In this document: positions 34,418 through 42,653 of the stretch, piece by piece
How the letters are laid out: each line of letters starts with the position of its first letter
Position numbering within the stretch: the first letter of the stretch is position 1
Source: Bacillus proteolyticus
GTDB lineage: Bacteria; Bacillota; Bacilli; Bacillales; Bacillaceae_G
Direction of reading: 5' to 3'
DNA length: 64,000 nucleotides
Assembly: GCF_001884065.1 (NCBI RefSeq)
Contig: NZ_MACH01000157.1
Span: 1 to 64,000, forward strand
The notes under the pieces: model-generated
The model's input: only the letters and a program-made list of their open reading frames with translations
Database searches by the model: none
Told to the model about the DNA's origin: nothing
Translations under genes and position numbers: made by a program

Positions 34418-36133
34418 ATGCTGCGTAAATTTTTTTCTTACTATAAACCGTACAAAGGTTTATTTATACTCGATTTTTCTTGCGCAGTTATCGCAGGATT
34501 ACTGGAACTTGGCTTCCCGCTTATCGTAAACCAATTTATCGATAAGTTATTGCCAGGGCAAAACTGGACGCTTATTTTATGGGCTTGTTTCGGTTTACTT
34601 GCAGTTTATATGTTAAATGCAGGTTTGCAATATGTTGTTACATACTGGGGACATATGCTTGGTGTTAACATTGAAACAGATATGAGGCAGAAATTATTTG
34701 ATCACATTCAAAAGCTATCATTCAGATTTTTTGATAATAATAAAACAGGTCATTTAATTTCACGTCTTACAAATGATTTAATGGAAATTGGGGAAATTGC
34801 TCACCACGGACCAGAAGATTTATTCATCGCCGTAATGACTTTAATTGGGGCATTTTCATTTATGATGATGATTAACTGGAAGTTAGCACTTCTAACATTC
34901 TTCGTAATTCCATTCTTATTATGGTTGGCACTTTACTTTAATAAAAAAATGACAGGTACGTTTAGACGATTATTCTCAGACGTTGCTGATTTCAATGCAT
35001 GTATTGAAAATAACGTTGGTGGTATTCGCGTTGTACAAGCATTCGGAAATGAAAAATTTGAGAAAGAACAGTTTGGTGTTAACAACGCTCGTTTCCGTAC
35101 TACGAAGTTAATGGCGTATAAAATTATGGCGTTAAATTCTTCGATTAGTTATATGCTGATGCGTCTCGTAACGCTCTTCGTATTAATATGTGGTACATGG
35201 TTTGTTCTGCAAGGTGAATTAACGTACGGCGGATTTATCGGATTCGTTCTATTAACGAATATTTTCTTCCGCCCAATTGAGAAAATTAATGCTGTTATTG
35301 AAAGTTATCCGAAAGGGATCGCAGGTTTTAAAAGGTATGTAGAACTTTTGGGAACAGAGCCTGATATTGTAGACTCTAAAGATGCGATAGAAGTAAAACA
35401 TGTACACGGTGATATTCAATATAACAACATTACGTTCGGATATGAAAATAAAGAGCCGATTTTAAACGATATTAGTTTGAAAATACATGCAGGTGAAACA
35501 GTTGCTTTCGTAGGGCCATCAGGGGCAGGGAAAACAACACTATGTAGTTTATTACCACGTTTTTATGAACAATCATCTGGATCGATTCAAATTGATGGCA
35601 TTGATACAAAAGAGATGACGTTATCGTCACTTCGTAAACAAATTGGGATTGTGCAGCAAGATGTTTTCTTATTCTCAGGAACAATTCGCGAAAATATTGC
35701 TTACGGAAATTTAAAAGCGTCAGAAGATGACATTTGGCAGGCAGTAAAGAGAGCACAGTTAGAGGATTTAATTTACTCGCAGCCAGACGGTTTAGATACG
35801 GTTATTGGTGAGCGCGGCGTGAAACTTTCAGGTGGACAGAAGCAGCGTTTAGCAATTGCTCGCATGTTCTTGAAAAATCCGCCAATTTTAATTTTAGATG
35901 AAGCAACTTCTGCGCTAGATACAGAGACGGAACTTGCTATTCAAAAATCACTTGCAGAACTATCTGTTGGCCGTACAACATTAGTTATTGCTCACAGGCT
36001 TGCAACGATTAAAAATGCAGATCGTATCGTTGTTGTAAATAAAGATGGTATTGCAGAACAAGGTTCGCATGAGGAACTAATTGAGCAAGGCGGAGGATAC
36101 AGTAGGTTATACGAAGCTCAGTTTAGTTCGTAA
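34418..36133 (+). CDS. Type I ABC exporter half-transporter
   Basis: A fused transmembrane plus ATPase protein of 571 residues that should work as a dimer. Six membrane helices lie in residues 1-310 (coupling-region motif H-I-Q-K-L-S-F-R-F-F-D), followed by the nucleotide-binding domain with Walker A G-P-S-G-A-G-K-T (about 365), signature L-S-G-G-Q-K-Q-R (about 472) and Walker B I-L-I-L-D-E-A. ATG 34418 follows GGAGGGAAT. The substrate is unknown, but the Fur box suggests a role in iron starvation such as siderophore or heme-related export. It is a single gene, first in the accessory block after minJ. Confidence 0.88.
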   Translation: MLRKFFSYYKPYKGLFILDFSCAVIAGLLELGFPLIVNQFIDKLLPGQNWTLILWACFGLLAVYMLNAGLQYVVTYWGHMLGVNIETDMRQKLFDHIQKLSFRFFDNNKTGHLISRLTNDLMEIGEIAHHGPEDLFIAVMTLIGAFSFMMMINWKLALLTFFVIPFLLWLALYFNKKMTGTFRRLFSDVADFNACIENNVGGIRVVQAFGNEKFEKEQFGVNNARFRTTKLMAYKIMALNSSISYMLMRLVTLFVLICGTWFVLQGELTYGGFIGFVLLTNIFFRPIEKINAVIESYPKGIAGFKRYVELLGTEPDIVDSKDAIEVKHVHGDIQYNNITFGYENKEPILNDISLKIHAGETVAFVGPSGAGKTTLCSLLPRFYEQSSGSIQIDGIDTKEMTLSSLRKQIGIVQQDVFLFSGTIRENIAYGNLKASEDDIWQAVKRAQLEDLIYSQPDGLDTVIGERGVKLSGGQKQRLAIARMFLKNPPILILDEATSALDTETELAIQKSLAELSVGRTTLVIAHRLATIKNADRIVVVNKDGIAEQGSHEELIEQGGGYSRLYEAQFSS

Positions 36134-36198
36134 ATATAATTTGTACTGAATTAGTGCACCATAAGTAGGTGGAAATCTCATATGGGAGGCTATAAAGT

Positions 36199-36510
36199 AT
36201 GATTGTAACAACAACGTCTACAATTCAAGGAAAAGAAATTATTGAGTATATCGATATCGTCAATGGAGAAGCGATTATGGGCGCGAATATCGTTCGTGAC
36301 CTTTTCGCCTCTGTCCGTGACGTTGTCGGCGGTCGTGCTGGCGCTTATGAAAGTAAATTAAAAGAAGCGCGCGACATCGCAATGGAAGAAATGAAAACTC
36401 TCGCAAGACAAAAAAATGCAAATGCTATTGTTGGTATCGACGTGGATTACGAAGTAGTTCGCGAAGGGATGCTAATGGTTGCTGTGAGCGGGACTGCTGT
36501 CCGAATATAA
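36199..36510 (+). CDS. YbjQ/UPF0145 family protein
   Basis: A 103-residue cytoplasmic protein of the YbjQ family (heavy-metal-binding-like fold, pentamer/decamer former; function unknown). The signatures [10 protein letters not shown] and G-G-R-A-G-A-Y-E and the C-terminal [13 protein letters not shown] are intact. RBS GGGAGG. It lies 65 bp after the exporter with no terminator between, so it may be co-transcribed and share Fur control. Confidence 0.85.
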   Translation: MIVTTTSTIQGKEIIEYIDIVNGEAIMGANIVRDLFASVRDVVGGRAGAYESKLKEARDIAMEEMKTLARQKNANAIVGIDVDYEVVREGMLMVAVSGTAVRI

Positions 36511-36514
36511 AGTG

Positions 36515-36542
36515 AAAAGCCGTGCTGGTGCACGGCCTTTTG
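36515..36542 (+). terminator. Terminator of the ybjQ-type gene
   Basis: GCCGTGC pairs with GCACGGC around TGGT, with A and T flanks (AAAA/TTTT). Confidence 0.8.
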
Positions 36543-36624
36543 TTGTTATGTCTAATATTTCTATGTCGAAGTTCCAATATTTCTTGGGAAATGCGGAAGG
36601 CCCTGTCGATATATAGGGAAGACA

Positions 36625-38259
36625 TTAGAGCGCTTCTTTACATTCTTGTATTTGAACTAATAATGTTTCGTATTCTTTTTCGAGAGATTTGATGTCATCG
36701 TGATGATTTGGTATGGAAATTCGGCCGATGATTTCTGTTAATTTTGTTTGTAATCGTAATAATTCTTGTTCAGTAACGTTTACAGAATCCCCGGTTGTTC
36801 TTTTTGTGTATTGCTCGTAATTACCGTGGAATACTCTTGGTTCACTCTCATCTACTTGTAGAATATGGTCTGCAACAGAACGAATGAAGGCACGGTCATG
36901 GCTAATGAAAAGTATTGTGCCAGGATATTCTTGTAACATGATTTCTAATTCTTCTTGCGTTGCTAAGTCTAAATAGTTTGTCGGTTCATCGAGCAGAAGC
37001 ATATTATAGTTTCCTAAAAATACTTTTGCGAGTGCAACCTTCATGCGTTCTCCACCACTTAAGACGTGCACAGGTTTATGAACATCTTCACGGCGGAATA
37101 GGAGTCTTGCAAGTATTGTTCGAACGAACGATTCTGTATAGTTTGTTTCTTCTAGAACGTTTTCTAAAATTGTTTTATCTGTTTTTAAAATAGATAATGT
37201 TTGTTCAAAGTATCCAATTTTACAACTTTTCGAAAGCTGAATGCCACGCTCGTTCGCGAGAAGCATTTTGAACAAAGTTGTTTTTCCGCTTCCGTTTGCC
37301 CCTAAAACAGCAAGCTTTGCACCAGGAGCAATAGTTCCATTCATATTTTTAAATAGTGTGCGATCCCCTATTTTCTTCGTTGTTTTATTAAACTGAACAA
37401 CTGCTTTACTATGAATTGGTGTGTGGTATTGTACGTCAAAATGAGCTTGAGAAAAGTCCTTCGGTTTTTCTTTCTGTTCCAACTTTTCAAGGCGTGTTTC
37501 TAGTGCTTTCGCTACTTTGCTAACATTTTCTTGCCCATGAGCCCCGCTGCACTTATAAAGTTTAGATTCAGATGAACTGAACCGTGTTGGGATTTTTGTC
37601 ATGCTAGAAGCACGTTGCTTTCTTTGTGAAATTGACTGTTCTAACCGATTTTTTTCTTGTATATATTGAGCATATTCTGCTTGCTTTTGTATTCGCTCAC
37701 GTTCTTTTTGCTTTCGATAGTTTGAATAATTCCCTTTGTACTCTTGAATAGTACCGTCTTCAACTTCGATGATTTTTGTACATATGGCATCTAAAAGATC
37801 ACGATCATGCGATATTAAAACAAGTGCACCTTTATAAGATAAAAGTGCCTTTTCTAATTGCTCTGTACCGAACATGTCTAAGTGACTTGTTGGCTCATCA
37901 GCAAATAGAATGCCTGCATCTTGTTCGAGGGCATGGGCGATCTTTAGGCGCATTCGTTCACCGCCGCTCATTGAATTTGCGACGTTTGAAATATTCCATT
38001 TGCCTTTAGCGAGGGAAGAAGCGGTTTCCGGTATCCCCTCGCTAAGCTGTGGAATGATGGCGATTGAACTATGATGAGTTACTGTGCCTTTGTCGGCTTC
38101 TATTTCTTTACTTAATATTTGTAATAACGTAGATTTTCCAGCTCCGTTGACTCCGACAATTCCTATACGATCGTTTGCTTGAATTTCTAGTGATGGTAAC
38201 GTAAATATGGTGCGATCACCAAAGCTCTTTTCGATATTACGTGCGATTAAAATAGTCAT
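36625..38259 (-). CDS. ABC-F ribosome-protection-type ATPase
   Basis: Soluble tandem ABC ATPase of 544 residues without membrane segments. The first domain has G-V-N-G-A-G-K-S (35-42) and signature M-S-G-G-E-R-M-R (about 98); the inter-domain linker (about 175-260) is long and basic (K-Q-R-A-S-S-M-T); the second domain has G-A-N-G-S-G-K-T (about 318) and L-S-G-G-E-R-M-K. Layout and linker resemble antibiotic-resistance ABC-F proteins (VmlR/Vga/Msr types) that dislodge drugs from the peptidyl transferase centre. The transcribed leader has an attenuator that fits drug-induced expression. The drug spectrum cannot be read from the sequence. Confidence 0.87.
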   Translation of the reverse strand: MTILIARNIEKSFGDRTIFTLPSLEIQANDRIGIVGVNGAGKSTLLQILSKEIEADKGTVTHHSSIAIIPQLSEGIPETASSLAKGKWNISNVANSMSGGERMRLKIAHALEQDAGILFADEPTSHLDMFGTEQLEKALLSYKGALVLISHDRDLLDAICTKIIEVEDGTIQEYKGNYSNYRKQKERERIQKQAEYAQYIQEKNRLEQSISQRKQRASSMTKIPTRFSSSESKLYKCSGAHGQENVSKVAKALETRLEKLEQKEKPKDFSQAHFDVQYHTPIHSKAVVQFNKTTKKIGDRTLFKNMNGTIAPGAKLAVLGANGSGKTTLFKMLLANERGIQLSKSCKIGYFEQTLSILKTDKTILENVLEETNYTESFVRTILARLLFRREDVHKPVHVLSGGERMKVALAKVFLGNYNMLLLDEPTNYLDLATQEELEIMLQEYPGTILFISHDRAFIRSVADHILQVDESEPRVFHGNYEQYTKRTTGDSVNVTEQELLRLQTKLTEIIGRISIPNHHDDIKSLEKEYETLLVQIQECKEAL

Positions 38260-38404
38260 AAAAAAACCTCCCTAGTTTCACTAGAGAGGATAAACGTCGC
38301 CCTTCAATGTAAAAATCGTACATAAATAAACGATTTTTTACATGATCGTCTCGAAAGAAAGTATCGACAAATGGACAGACTAATCCTCTGCTAGTTTTCA
38401 TCAT
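38237..38404 (-). CDS. Possible 55-codon leader ORF overlapping the ABC-F start
   Basis: Starting at the paired ATG codons 38404/38401 on the minus strand an open frame runs through the whole leader, including both attenuator arms, and ends 23 bp inside the ABC-F gene in another frame. A ribosome on it would control which hairpin forms. There is no good Shine-Dalgarno site, so this is only a candidate. A minimal ATG-TAA start-stop pair also occurs at 38344-38339. Confidence 0.25.
   Translation of the reverse strand: MMKTSRGLVCPFVDTFFRDDHVKNRLFMYDFYIEGRRLSSLVKLGRFFYDYFNRT
38260..38396 (-). promoter_or_regulatory. Transcription attenuator in the ABC-F leader
   Basis: On the minus strand CCTCTCTAGT (38289-38280) pairs with ACTAGGGAGG (38276-38267), directly followed by seven T and the ATG: a terminator that also hides the ribosome site GGGAGG. 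An upstream segment ACTAGCAGAGGAT (38395-38383) is complementary to ATCCTCTCTAGT (38291-38280) over 12 pairs with one bulged C, which would break the terminator. A third hairpin lies between (38308-38342). The mutually exclusive pairings are those of an antibiotic-inducible attenuator. Confidence 0.75.
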
Positions 38405-38434
38405 TTTTGTTCACTATTTGTGATGGATGAAATA

Positions 38435-38463
38435 AATAAGAGAATTAGAACTTCATTGGTCAA
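38435..38463 (-). promoter_or_regulatory. Sigma-A promoter of the ABC-F gene
   Basis: On the minus strand TTGACC (38463-38458), 17 bp, CTTATT (38440-38435). It predicts a leader of about 170 nt containing the full attenuator. Confidence 0.5.
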
Positions 38464-38492
38464 AGTACCTTCCTTTCATAATATTATTTTTA

Positions 38493-38508
38493 TTGTATGC
38501 GCATACAA
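38493..38508. promoter_or_regulatory. 16-bp perfect palindrome upstream of the ABC-F promoter
   Basis: TTGTATGCGCATACAA lies 30 bp upstream of the -35 box and 16 bp beyond the stop of the flavin reductase gene. No T-run follows, so it is more likely a protein-binding site than a terminator. The binding protein is unknown. Confidence 0.5.
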
Positions 38509-38523
38509 ATGGATTTGTCAAAC

Positions 38524-39069
38524 TTATTTCTGTGTGCTATTTTTGAATTTATTATTATACAATTGTGCTTTTGCCAGCGCCTCAGCATCGTTCTTGATTT
38601 CATCTAGTCCATTCGCATCCCCAATAATATACCCTTCAAATGATGAACCAACAAAATCAAAGATATATTGAAACTGGGCGATAAGCGGCAATGCTTTCAG
38701 TTTTGGACTGTCTCCGCCAACGATGACAACGTACATTTTTTTGCCTTTCATTTTTTCTTTGAAATGAAGAGATTTATCACGCAAGCTTTGTGACCAGCGA
38801 TCAACGAAGTTCTTCATGTGGCCGCTCATTCCGTACCAGTATAGCGGTGTAGCGAAGATAATCGTGTTGTGCTCTAGCATGCGCTCAATTAACTGTTGAT
38901 AGTCATCATTTACAGGTTGAAATCCTTCTACATCATGTCGCTGATCTATGATTGGATGGACAATATGATCACGCAAGTAAATTTGTTCTGTTTCAATCCC
39001 ATCAACCACCATATGTGTTAAAGCTTCCGTATTTCCGTTTTGTCTTGAACTGCCATGTATAACAAACAT
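38524..39069 (-). CDS. NAD(P)H-dependent FMN reductase / flavodoxin-fold oxidoreductase
   Basis: A 181-residue flavoprotein of the NADPH-dependent FMN reductase type. FMN-phosphate loop G-S-S-R-Q-N-G-N-T-E is at residues 6-15; T-P-L-Y-W-Y-G-M-S-G-H-M-K-N-F-V-D-R near 74-91 is the flavin/quinone-binding segment of the WrbA/AzoR-like group. It begins 4 bp after the MerR gene stop, so the two form an operon controlled by that regulator. It probably reduces flavins, quinones or azo compounds. Confidence 0.83.
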   Translation of the reverse strand: MFVIHGSSRQNGNTEALTHMVVDGIETEQIYLRDHIVHPIIDQRHDVEGFQPVNDDYQQLIERMLEHNTIIFATPLYWYGMSGHMKNFVDRWSQSLRDKSLHFKEKMKGKKMYVVIVGGDSPKLKALPLIAQFQYIFDFVGSSFEGYIIGDANGLDEIKNDAEALAKAQLYNNKFKNSTQK

Positions 39070-39073
39070 GTAA

Positions 39074-39442
39074 TCATCCCTTTTCTTTTGCTTGTTTTAG
39101 GAGTGAAACGTGTTTTTGTAAATTCGTTTGAATGTTGGAAAGTAATGTAATTTGCTTTGTTACCTCATCAAGTTTGTCTTCGTAAAGTGCAAGGATACTA
39201 CTACACGGATTTTCGTAGAGATGTGGCTCGATTTCGAGGCAACGTAGCATTCGTTCGGTTTCTTCTAAATTTAAGCCGATTTGCAAGTACATTTGAATCA
39301 GCTCTACTTTTTCGATTGCACTTTCATCAAAATCACGGTAGCCATTTGCTAGGCGTTTCGAAGGGAGTAATCCCTTTTCTTCATAATGTCTTAATGCCCT
39401 TTCGCTAACCCCAGTTTCTTTTGATAACTCTCCAATTCGCAA
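39074..39442 (-). CDS. MerR-family regulator
   Basis: A 122-residue MerR protein: winged HTH (1-70, R-I-G-E-L-S-K-E-T-G-V-S-E-R-A-L-R-H-Y-E-E-K-G-L-L) and dimer coiled coil (80-120). The start codon is TTG 39442 with AAGGAGTG 7-8 bp before it. It has no heavy-metal cysteine set, so it likely senses a small molecule or redox signal. It is transcribed with the flavin reductase from the distorted-spacer promoter at 39466-39499. Confidence 0.87.
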   Translation of the reverse strand: MRIGELSKETGVSERALRHYEEKGLLPSKRLANGYRDFDESAIEKVELIQMYLQIGLNLEETERMLRCLEIEPHLYENPCSSILALYEDKLDEVTKQITLLSNIQTNLQKHVSLLKQAKEKG

Positions 39443-39465
39443 TGCGTTTCACTCCTTTTACATGT

Positions 39466-39499
39466 ATTGTAAACCTTCACACTAATGTGAAGGTCAACT
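39466..39499 (-). promoter_or_regulatory. MerR-type promoter with 19-bp spacer and operator
   Basis: On the minus strand TTGACC, a 19-bp spacer, TTACAA (or TACAAT at 20 bp). The spacer carries the operator ACCTTCAC-N6-GTGAAGGT (39473-39494). Over-long spacers with a central dyad are the hallmark of MerR activation. The 3' end of the LysR gene (stop at 39494) overlaps it. Confidence 0.75.
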
Positions 39500-40387
39500 T
39501 TGTTTTTTCGCAAAAGAATCTACGTGTTTTAAAAAGACTTGAATAGCTTTAGACGGGATAAAATATTTGCCGCGCACGATGGAGAATGGACGGATTAGCT
39601 CTTCGTTGGGAACAGGGATGTGGAATATTTCTTGTGCCAACAGTTCTTTTCGAACAGTCCAATCTGACAGGATAGCGATGCCAAGACCGGCTGCAACGGC
39701 TTCCTTCACGCTTTGAATACTGCTAAATGTAAAGAAGCGTTTCATTTTTAAATGATGTTGGTGTATAAAGCGATCGCTATAGGCACGTGTGCCAGAACCG
39801 CTCTCCCTTAATACCCAGACTTGGTCTTGCAATGTATTTTCGTTAATCCCCTTGATATGGAGCAATGGATGGTTTGGCGGGACGACGAGTTTCATTTCAT
39901 CTTGCATAAAAGTTTCAACATCTACATCAGCGTATACGACTTGGCCTTCCACTAAGCCGATATCAATTTGATTAGAGCGAAGGCTTTGCAAAACTTCTTC
40001 TGTATTTGAGATAAATGTATGAACTTCGACGTGTGGATTTTCATTCGCATAGTTAGCGAGTATTTTTGGAAGCAAATATTCGCCAATTGTAAAACTAGCA
40101 CCGATGCGAAGTGTCCCTGTTACAACGTTATGTAGTTCGTTAATTTCTTGTTTTGCTTCTTCATAAAGAGAGAGCATTTGTTTTGCATGTATGTATAATA
40201 TGTTTCCGGCTTCCGTAACTTGGACATGCTTCGGGGAGCGCTGAATGAGTGTAGTTCCAAATTCGTTTTCTAAGTTACGTATGTGCATGCTTACGCCGGG
40301 TTGTGAAAGGTTTAATAGTTCCGCAGCACGAGAGAAATGTTTTTGCTCAACGACAGTAACAAAGATCTTTAAAATATCGACGTTCAT
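39494..40387 (-). CDS. LysR-family regulator
   Basis: A 297-residue LysR protein: HTH at 1-60 (H-F-S-R-A-A-E-L-L-N-L-S-Q-P-G-V-S-M-H-I) and a co-inducer-binding domain (about 90-290). It is divergent from a YeiH-family transporter gene with a 152-bp gap, as E. coli yeiE is to yeiH, so it probably regulates that gene. Relatives include CysL and YeiE, linked to sulfite/sulfur or iron control. The ligand is not predictable. Confidence 0.86.
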   Translation of the reverse strand: MNVDILKIFVTVVEQKHFSRAAELLNLSQPGVSMHIRNLENEFGTTLIQRSPKHVQVTEAGNILYIHAKQMLSLYEEAKQEINELHNVVTGTLRIGASFTIGEYLLPKILANYANENPHVEVHTFISNTEEVLQSLRSNQIDIGLVEGQVVYADVDVETFMQDEMKLVVPPNHPLLHIKGINENTLQDQVWVLRESGSGTRAYSDRFIHQHHLKMKRFFTFSSIQSVKEAVAAGLGIAILSDWTVRKELLAQEIFHIPVPNEELIRPFSIVRGKYFIPSKAIQVFLKHVDSFAKKQS

Positions 40388-40539
40388 TTGTTAGGCCCCT
40401 TTATTTTTGATTTTATTTTATCATAAGTATTTATGATGATAGAGATTCAATATTGATATTAAACTTATTATTAAAACTCTCTTATAATGTAAGTAGAAAG
40501 AACATGCATGTTCCAATATGATTATTGGGGTGGTACAAG

Positions 40540-41562
40540 GTGGAACAAACACTTGTTATACAAAAGAAGAAGGGCTTTGGATTTTCGCAAGGTATTGGGA
40601 TTACGTTATTGATTGCCATTGCCGCGAAATATTTAGCAGAGCTTCCATTTTTAAATATTATGGGACAATTAGTAATCGCTATTCTAATCGGGATGGTTTG
40701 GCGTGCGGCAATCGGGATTCCTCAAGAAGCGATAGCGGGAACGAACTTTGCGAGTAAGAAGTTGCTTCGCTTCGGGATTATCTTACTTGGAATGCGGTTA
40801 AATCTTGTAGATATTGCGAAGGCTGGGCCGAAAGTATTGGTCATCGCAGCGGTTGTCATTACATTTACCATTTTCGTTGTATATGGACTAACGAAAGTAT
40901 TTAAAGTAGAAAAGAAACTTGGGATTTTAACAGCATGCGGGACGGCAATTTGCGGTGCGGCAGCGGTCGTGGCAATTGCACCGCAAGTGAAAGCGAAAGA
41001 TGAAGAAACGGCAGTTGGGGCAGCGATTATTGCAATTTTAGGTACGATATTTACACTTATTTATACGCTATTATACCCAGTGCTCGGCTTATCTCCGTAC
41101 GGTTACGGTGTATTCTCAGGGGCGACGCTGCATGAAATTGCTCACGTAATTGCGGCTGCAGCGCCAGGCGGTAGCACGGCTGTAGACATCGCGGTTATTG
41201 TGAAATTAACGCGCGTAGCGATGCTTGTGCCAGTAGCGATTTTAATTGGATTATGGTTTGGTAAGAGCGAGGGAAGCAAAGAAAAAGGATCGTGGCGCGA
41301 TCTTCCGATTCCTTGGTTCATCTTCGGATTTTTAGCAATGAGTGCGGTGCATTCGCTTGGGATTATCCCAGAAGTTGTTGCGGGATATATTGTAGTCATT
41401 GCGTACATGCTTATCGCAATGGCGATGGCAGGACTCGGTTTAAATGTAGAGTTTAAAACGTTCCGCAAATTAGGAAGCAAAGCATTTGTAGCAGGGCTGA
41501 TTGGCTCGGTTTGCCTATCGATTCTTGGATATATTCTTGTATGGGCATTAGGATTTATGTAG
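40540..41562 (+). CDS. YeiH-family (UPF0324) putative sulfate/anion exporter
   Basis: Polytopic membrane protein of 340 residues, about ten segments, annotated generally as YeiH or putative sulfate exporter. Family marks: [13 protein letters not shown] near 75, [14 protein letters not shown] near 135, and [10 protein letters not shown] near 207. GTG 40540 follows GGGGTGG at 6 bp; an earlier TTG has no site. It ends in a strong terminator. Confidence 0.83.
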   Translation: MEQTLVIQKKKGFGFSQGIGITLLIAIAAKYLAELPFLNIMGQLVIAILIGMVWRAAIGIPQEAIAGTNFASKKLLRFGIILLGMRLNLVDIAKAGPKVLVIAAVVITFTIFVVYGLTKVFKVEKKLGILTACGTAICGAAAVVAIAPQVKAKDEETAVGAAIIAILGTIFTLIYTLLYPVLGLSPYGYGVFSGATLHEIAHVIAAAAPGGSTAVDIAVIVKLTRVAMLVPVAILIGLWFGKSEGSKEKGSWRDLPIPWFIFGFLAMSAVHSLGIIPEVVAGYIVVIAYMLIAMAMAGLGLNVEFKTFRKLGSKAFVAGLIGSVCLSILGYILVWALGFM

Positions 41563-41568
41563 TAGAGG

Positions 41569-41606
41569 AAAAAGCTGTTCCAAAAGATATTTTGGGACAG
41601 CTTTTT
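41569..41606 (+). terminator. Terminator of the yeiH-type gene
   Basis: AAAAAGCTGTTCCAAAA pairs with TTTTGGGACAGCTTTTT around a short loop. It resembles the terminator at 6776-6813 in sequence. Confidence 0.9.
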
Positions 41607-41630
41607 CTTATGATTATAGCGCTACGGATG

Positions 41631-41680
41631 TCGGTATTTATCGGTAAGTCGATATATTTGGAAAATCGCCGATATAAATG
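41631..41680 (+). repeat. Dispersed repeat, family A, copy 2
   Basis: TCGGTATTTA precedes the full core TCGGTAAGTCGATATATTT, then GGAAAATCGCCGATATAA. It lies 25 bp after a terminator resembling the one before copy 1. Confidence 0.7.
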
Positions 41681-41738
41681 CAATTCCTATCGCACTACGT
41701 TAGAGAAGATTTTCAGTAAAAGAGTTTTTTGAAAATTT

Positions 41739-41800
41739 GTAAAGATATCTTTACTTATAACTGAAAAATATTTATAATTTAAGTAAAGATATCTTTACTT
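41739..41800. promoter_or_regulatory. Promoter of the Xre cassette with two identical palindromic operators
   Basis: GTAAAGATATCTTTAC occurs at 41739-41754 and 41783-41798, centres 44 bp apart; the second extends to a 20-bp perfect palindrome (41781-41800). Between them is TTTACT (41750-41755), 17 bp, TATAAT (41773-41778). The first operator overlaps the -35 box and the second follows the expected start site, the classic layout for repression by a small HTH protein, encoded 18 bp downstream. Confidence 0.85.
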
Positions 41801-41815
41801 TTGAAGGTGGAGCCT

Positions 41816-42013
41816 ATGGGTGTAAAAAATAAAATTAAAGAATTAAGAAAGCAACATCATATAACACAAGCTGAAATGGCAAAGGTGATGCAGGTGACAC
41901 GGCAGACAATCGTGGCGATTGAAAACCATCATTACAACCCGAGTCTAGAGTTATCCCTAAAAATCGCCAAATATTTTGAGATGAAGGTAGAGGAAATATT
42001 TACGCTGGAGTAA
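41816..42013 (+). CDS. Small Xre-family HTH regulator
   Basis: A 65-residue protein that is almost only an HTH_3 domain: K-I-K-E-L-R-K, Q-A-E-M-A-K-V-M-Q-V-T-R-Q-T-I-V-A-I-E. Such proteins dimerise and act as repressors. ATG 41816 follows GAAGGTGG; an in-frame ATG at 41801 overlaps the palindrome and has no site. It starts a run of four small genes for membrane proteins spaced by 11-105 bp. Confidence 0.88.
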   Translation: MGVKNKIKELRKQHHITQAEMAKVMQVTRQTIVAIENHHYNPSLELSLKIAKYFEMKVEEIFTLE

Positions 42014-42024
42014 GGGGAGAGAAA

Positions 42025-42414
42025 ATGAATGACACTAAAAAGTTGTATATCGCTACTGTCTTAGGATTATGTGGAGGAGACGTTTTAGTTCGTATTATGG
42101 ACCCATCTATACCGATGTTACTGCTAATAGTTAGTAACATTTTAGCAATTCTACTTTTAACTGTATATGTGTATTACAAAAAGCGTAAGTACAAAAAAGA
42201 AGAACTTCCAGATACAGATGAGCGAGTAAATGAAAATATAAAAAGGCATGTAAATGTCTCGCTTATATTCGCATTTGTTCTTCTTATTGTTTACATTGGT
42301 GCGAGCAAAGTCATAGGCAGAGATGTCATACCTACGCCAGAAATATTTACTGTATGTAGTTTCTTATTTGCTGGTAGCCTCATCATAGGGGTAATGGCGG
42401 GAAAAAGAGCATAG
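42025..42414 (+). CDS. Four-TM membrane protein, DUF2178-like
   Basis: A 129-residue membrane protein with four hydrophobic segments (about 8-22, 30-50, 74-93, 103-124) and a charged cytosolic loop with D-T-D-E-R-V-N-E-N-I-K-R, typical of DUF2178-type proteins found next to small Xre regulators. Function unknown. It starts 11 bp after the regulator with GGGGAGAG, so it belongs to the same operon. Confidence 0.7.
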   Translation: MNDTKKLYIATVLGLCGGDVLVRIMDPSIPMLLLIVSNILAILLLTVYVYYKKRKYKKEELPDTDERVNENIKRHVNVSLIFAFVLLIVYIGASKVIGRDVIPTPEIFTVCSFLFAGSLIIGVMAGKRA

Positions 42415-42431
42415 CGATAGGAGGAATGAAA

Positions 42432-42653
42432 ATGCAAGATGAGTTTGAGAGATTTCAATCGGATAAAGCGTTTAAATATTTAGGGTTGTTTTTAACAATG
42501 AGTTTAGCGGTATGGAGTTTGTACAATTTAATTGTTTATGGAAATGCGGGCATGCCGTTTGTTTTATTTGTATTAGGACAGTTTGTTTATTTCTTTGTGA
42601 ACTATTGGCCGAAATGGAAATATAGAAATCAAAAAGAGGCTGATCATGTATGA
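42432..42653 (+). CDS. Small two-TM membrane protein
   Basis: A 73-residue protein with two hydrophobic segments (about 16-34 and 40-58) and a charged C-terminus. AGGAGG lies 7 bp before ATG 42432; the ATG at 42426 is too close. The stop overlaps the ATG of the next reading frame (ATGA). Family not recognised. Confidence 0.7.
   Translation: MQDEFERFQSDKAFKYLGLFLTMSLAVWSLYNLIVYGNAGMPFVLFVLGQFVYFFVNYWPKWKYRNQKEADHV

Noticed and set aside
36545-36624. Fifth family A repeat copy
   Set aside because: Only ATATATCGAC and a CCTTCCGCA-like block are shared; too degraded to count as a feature.
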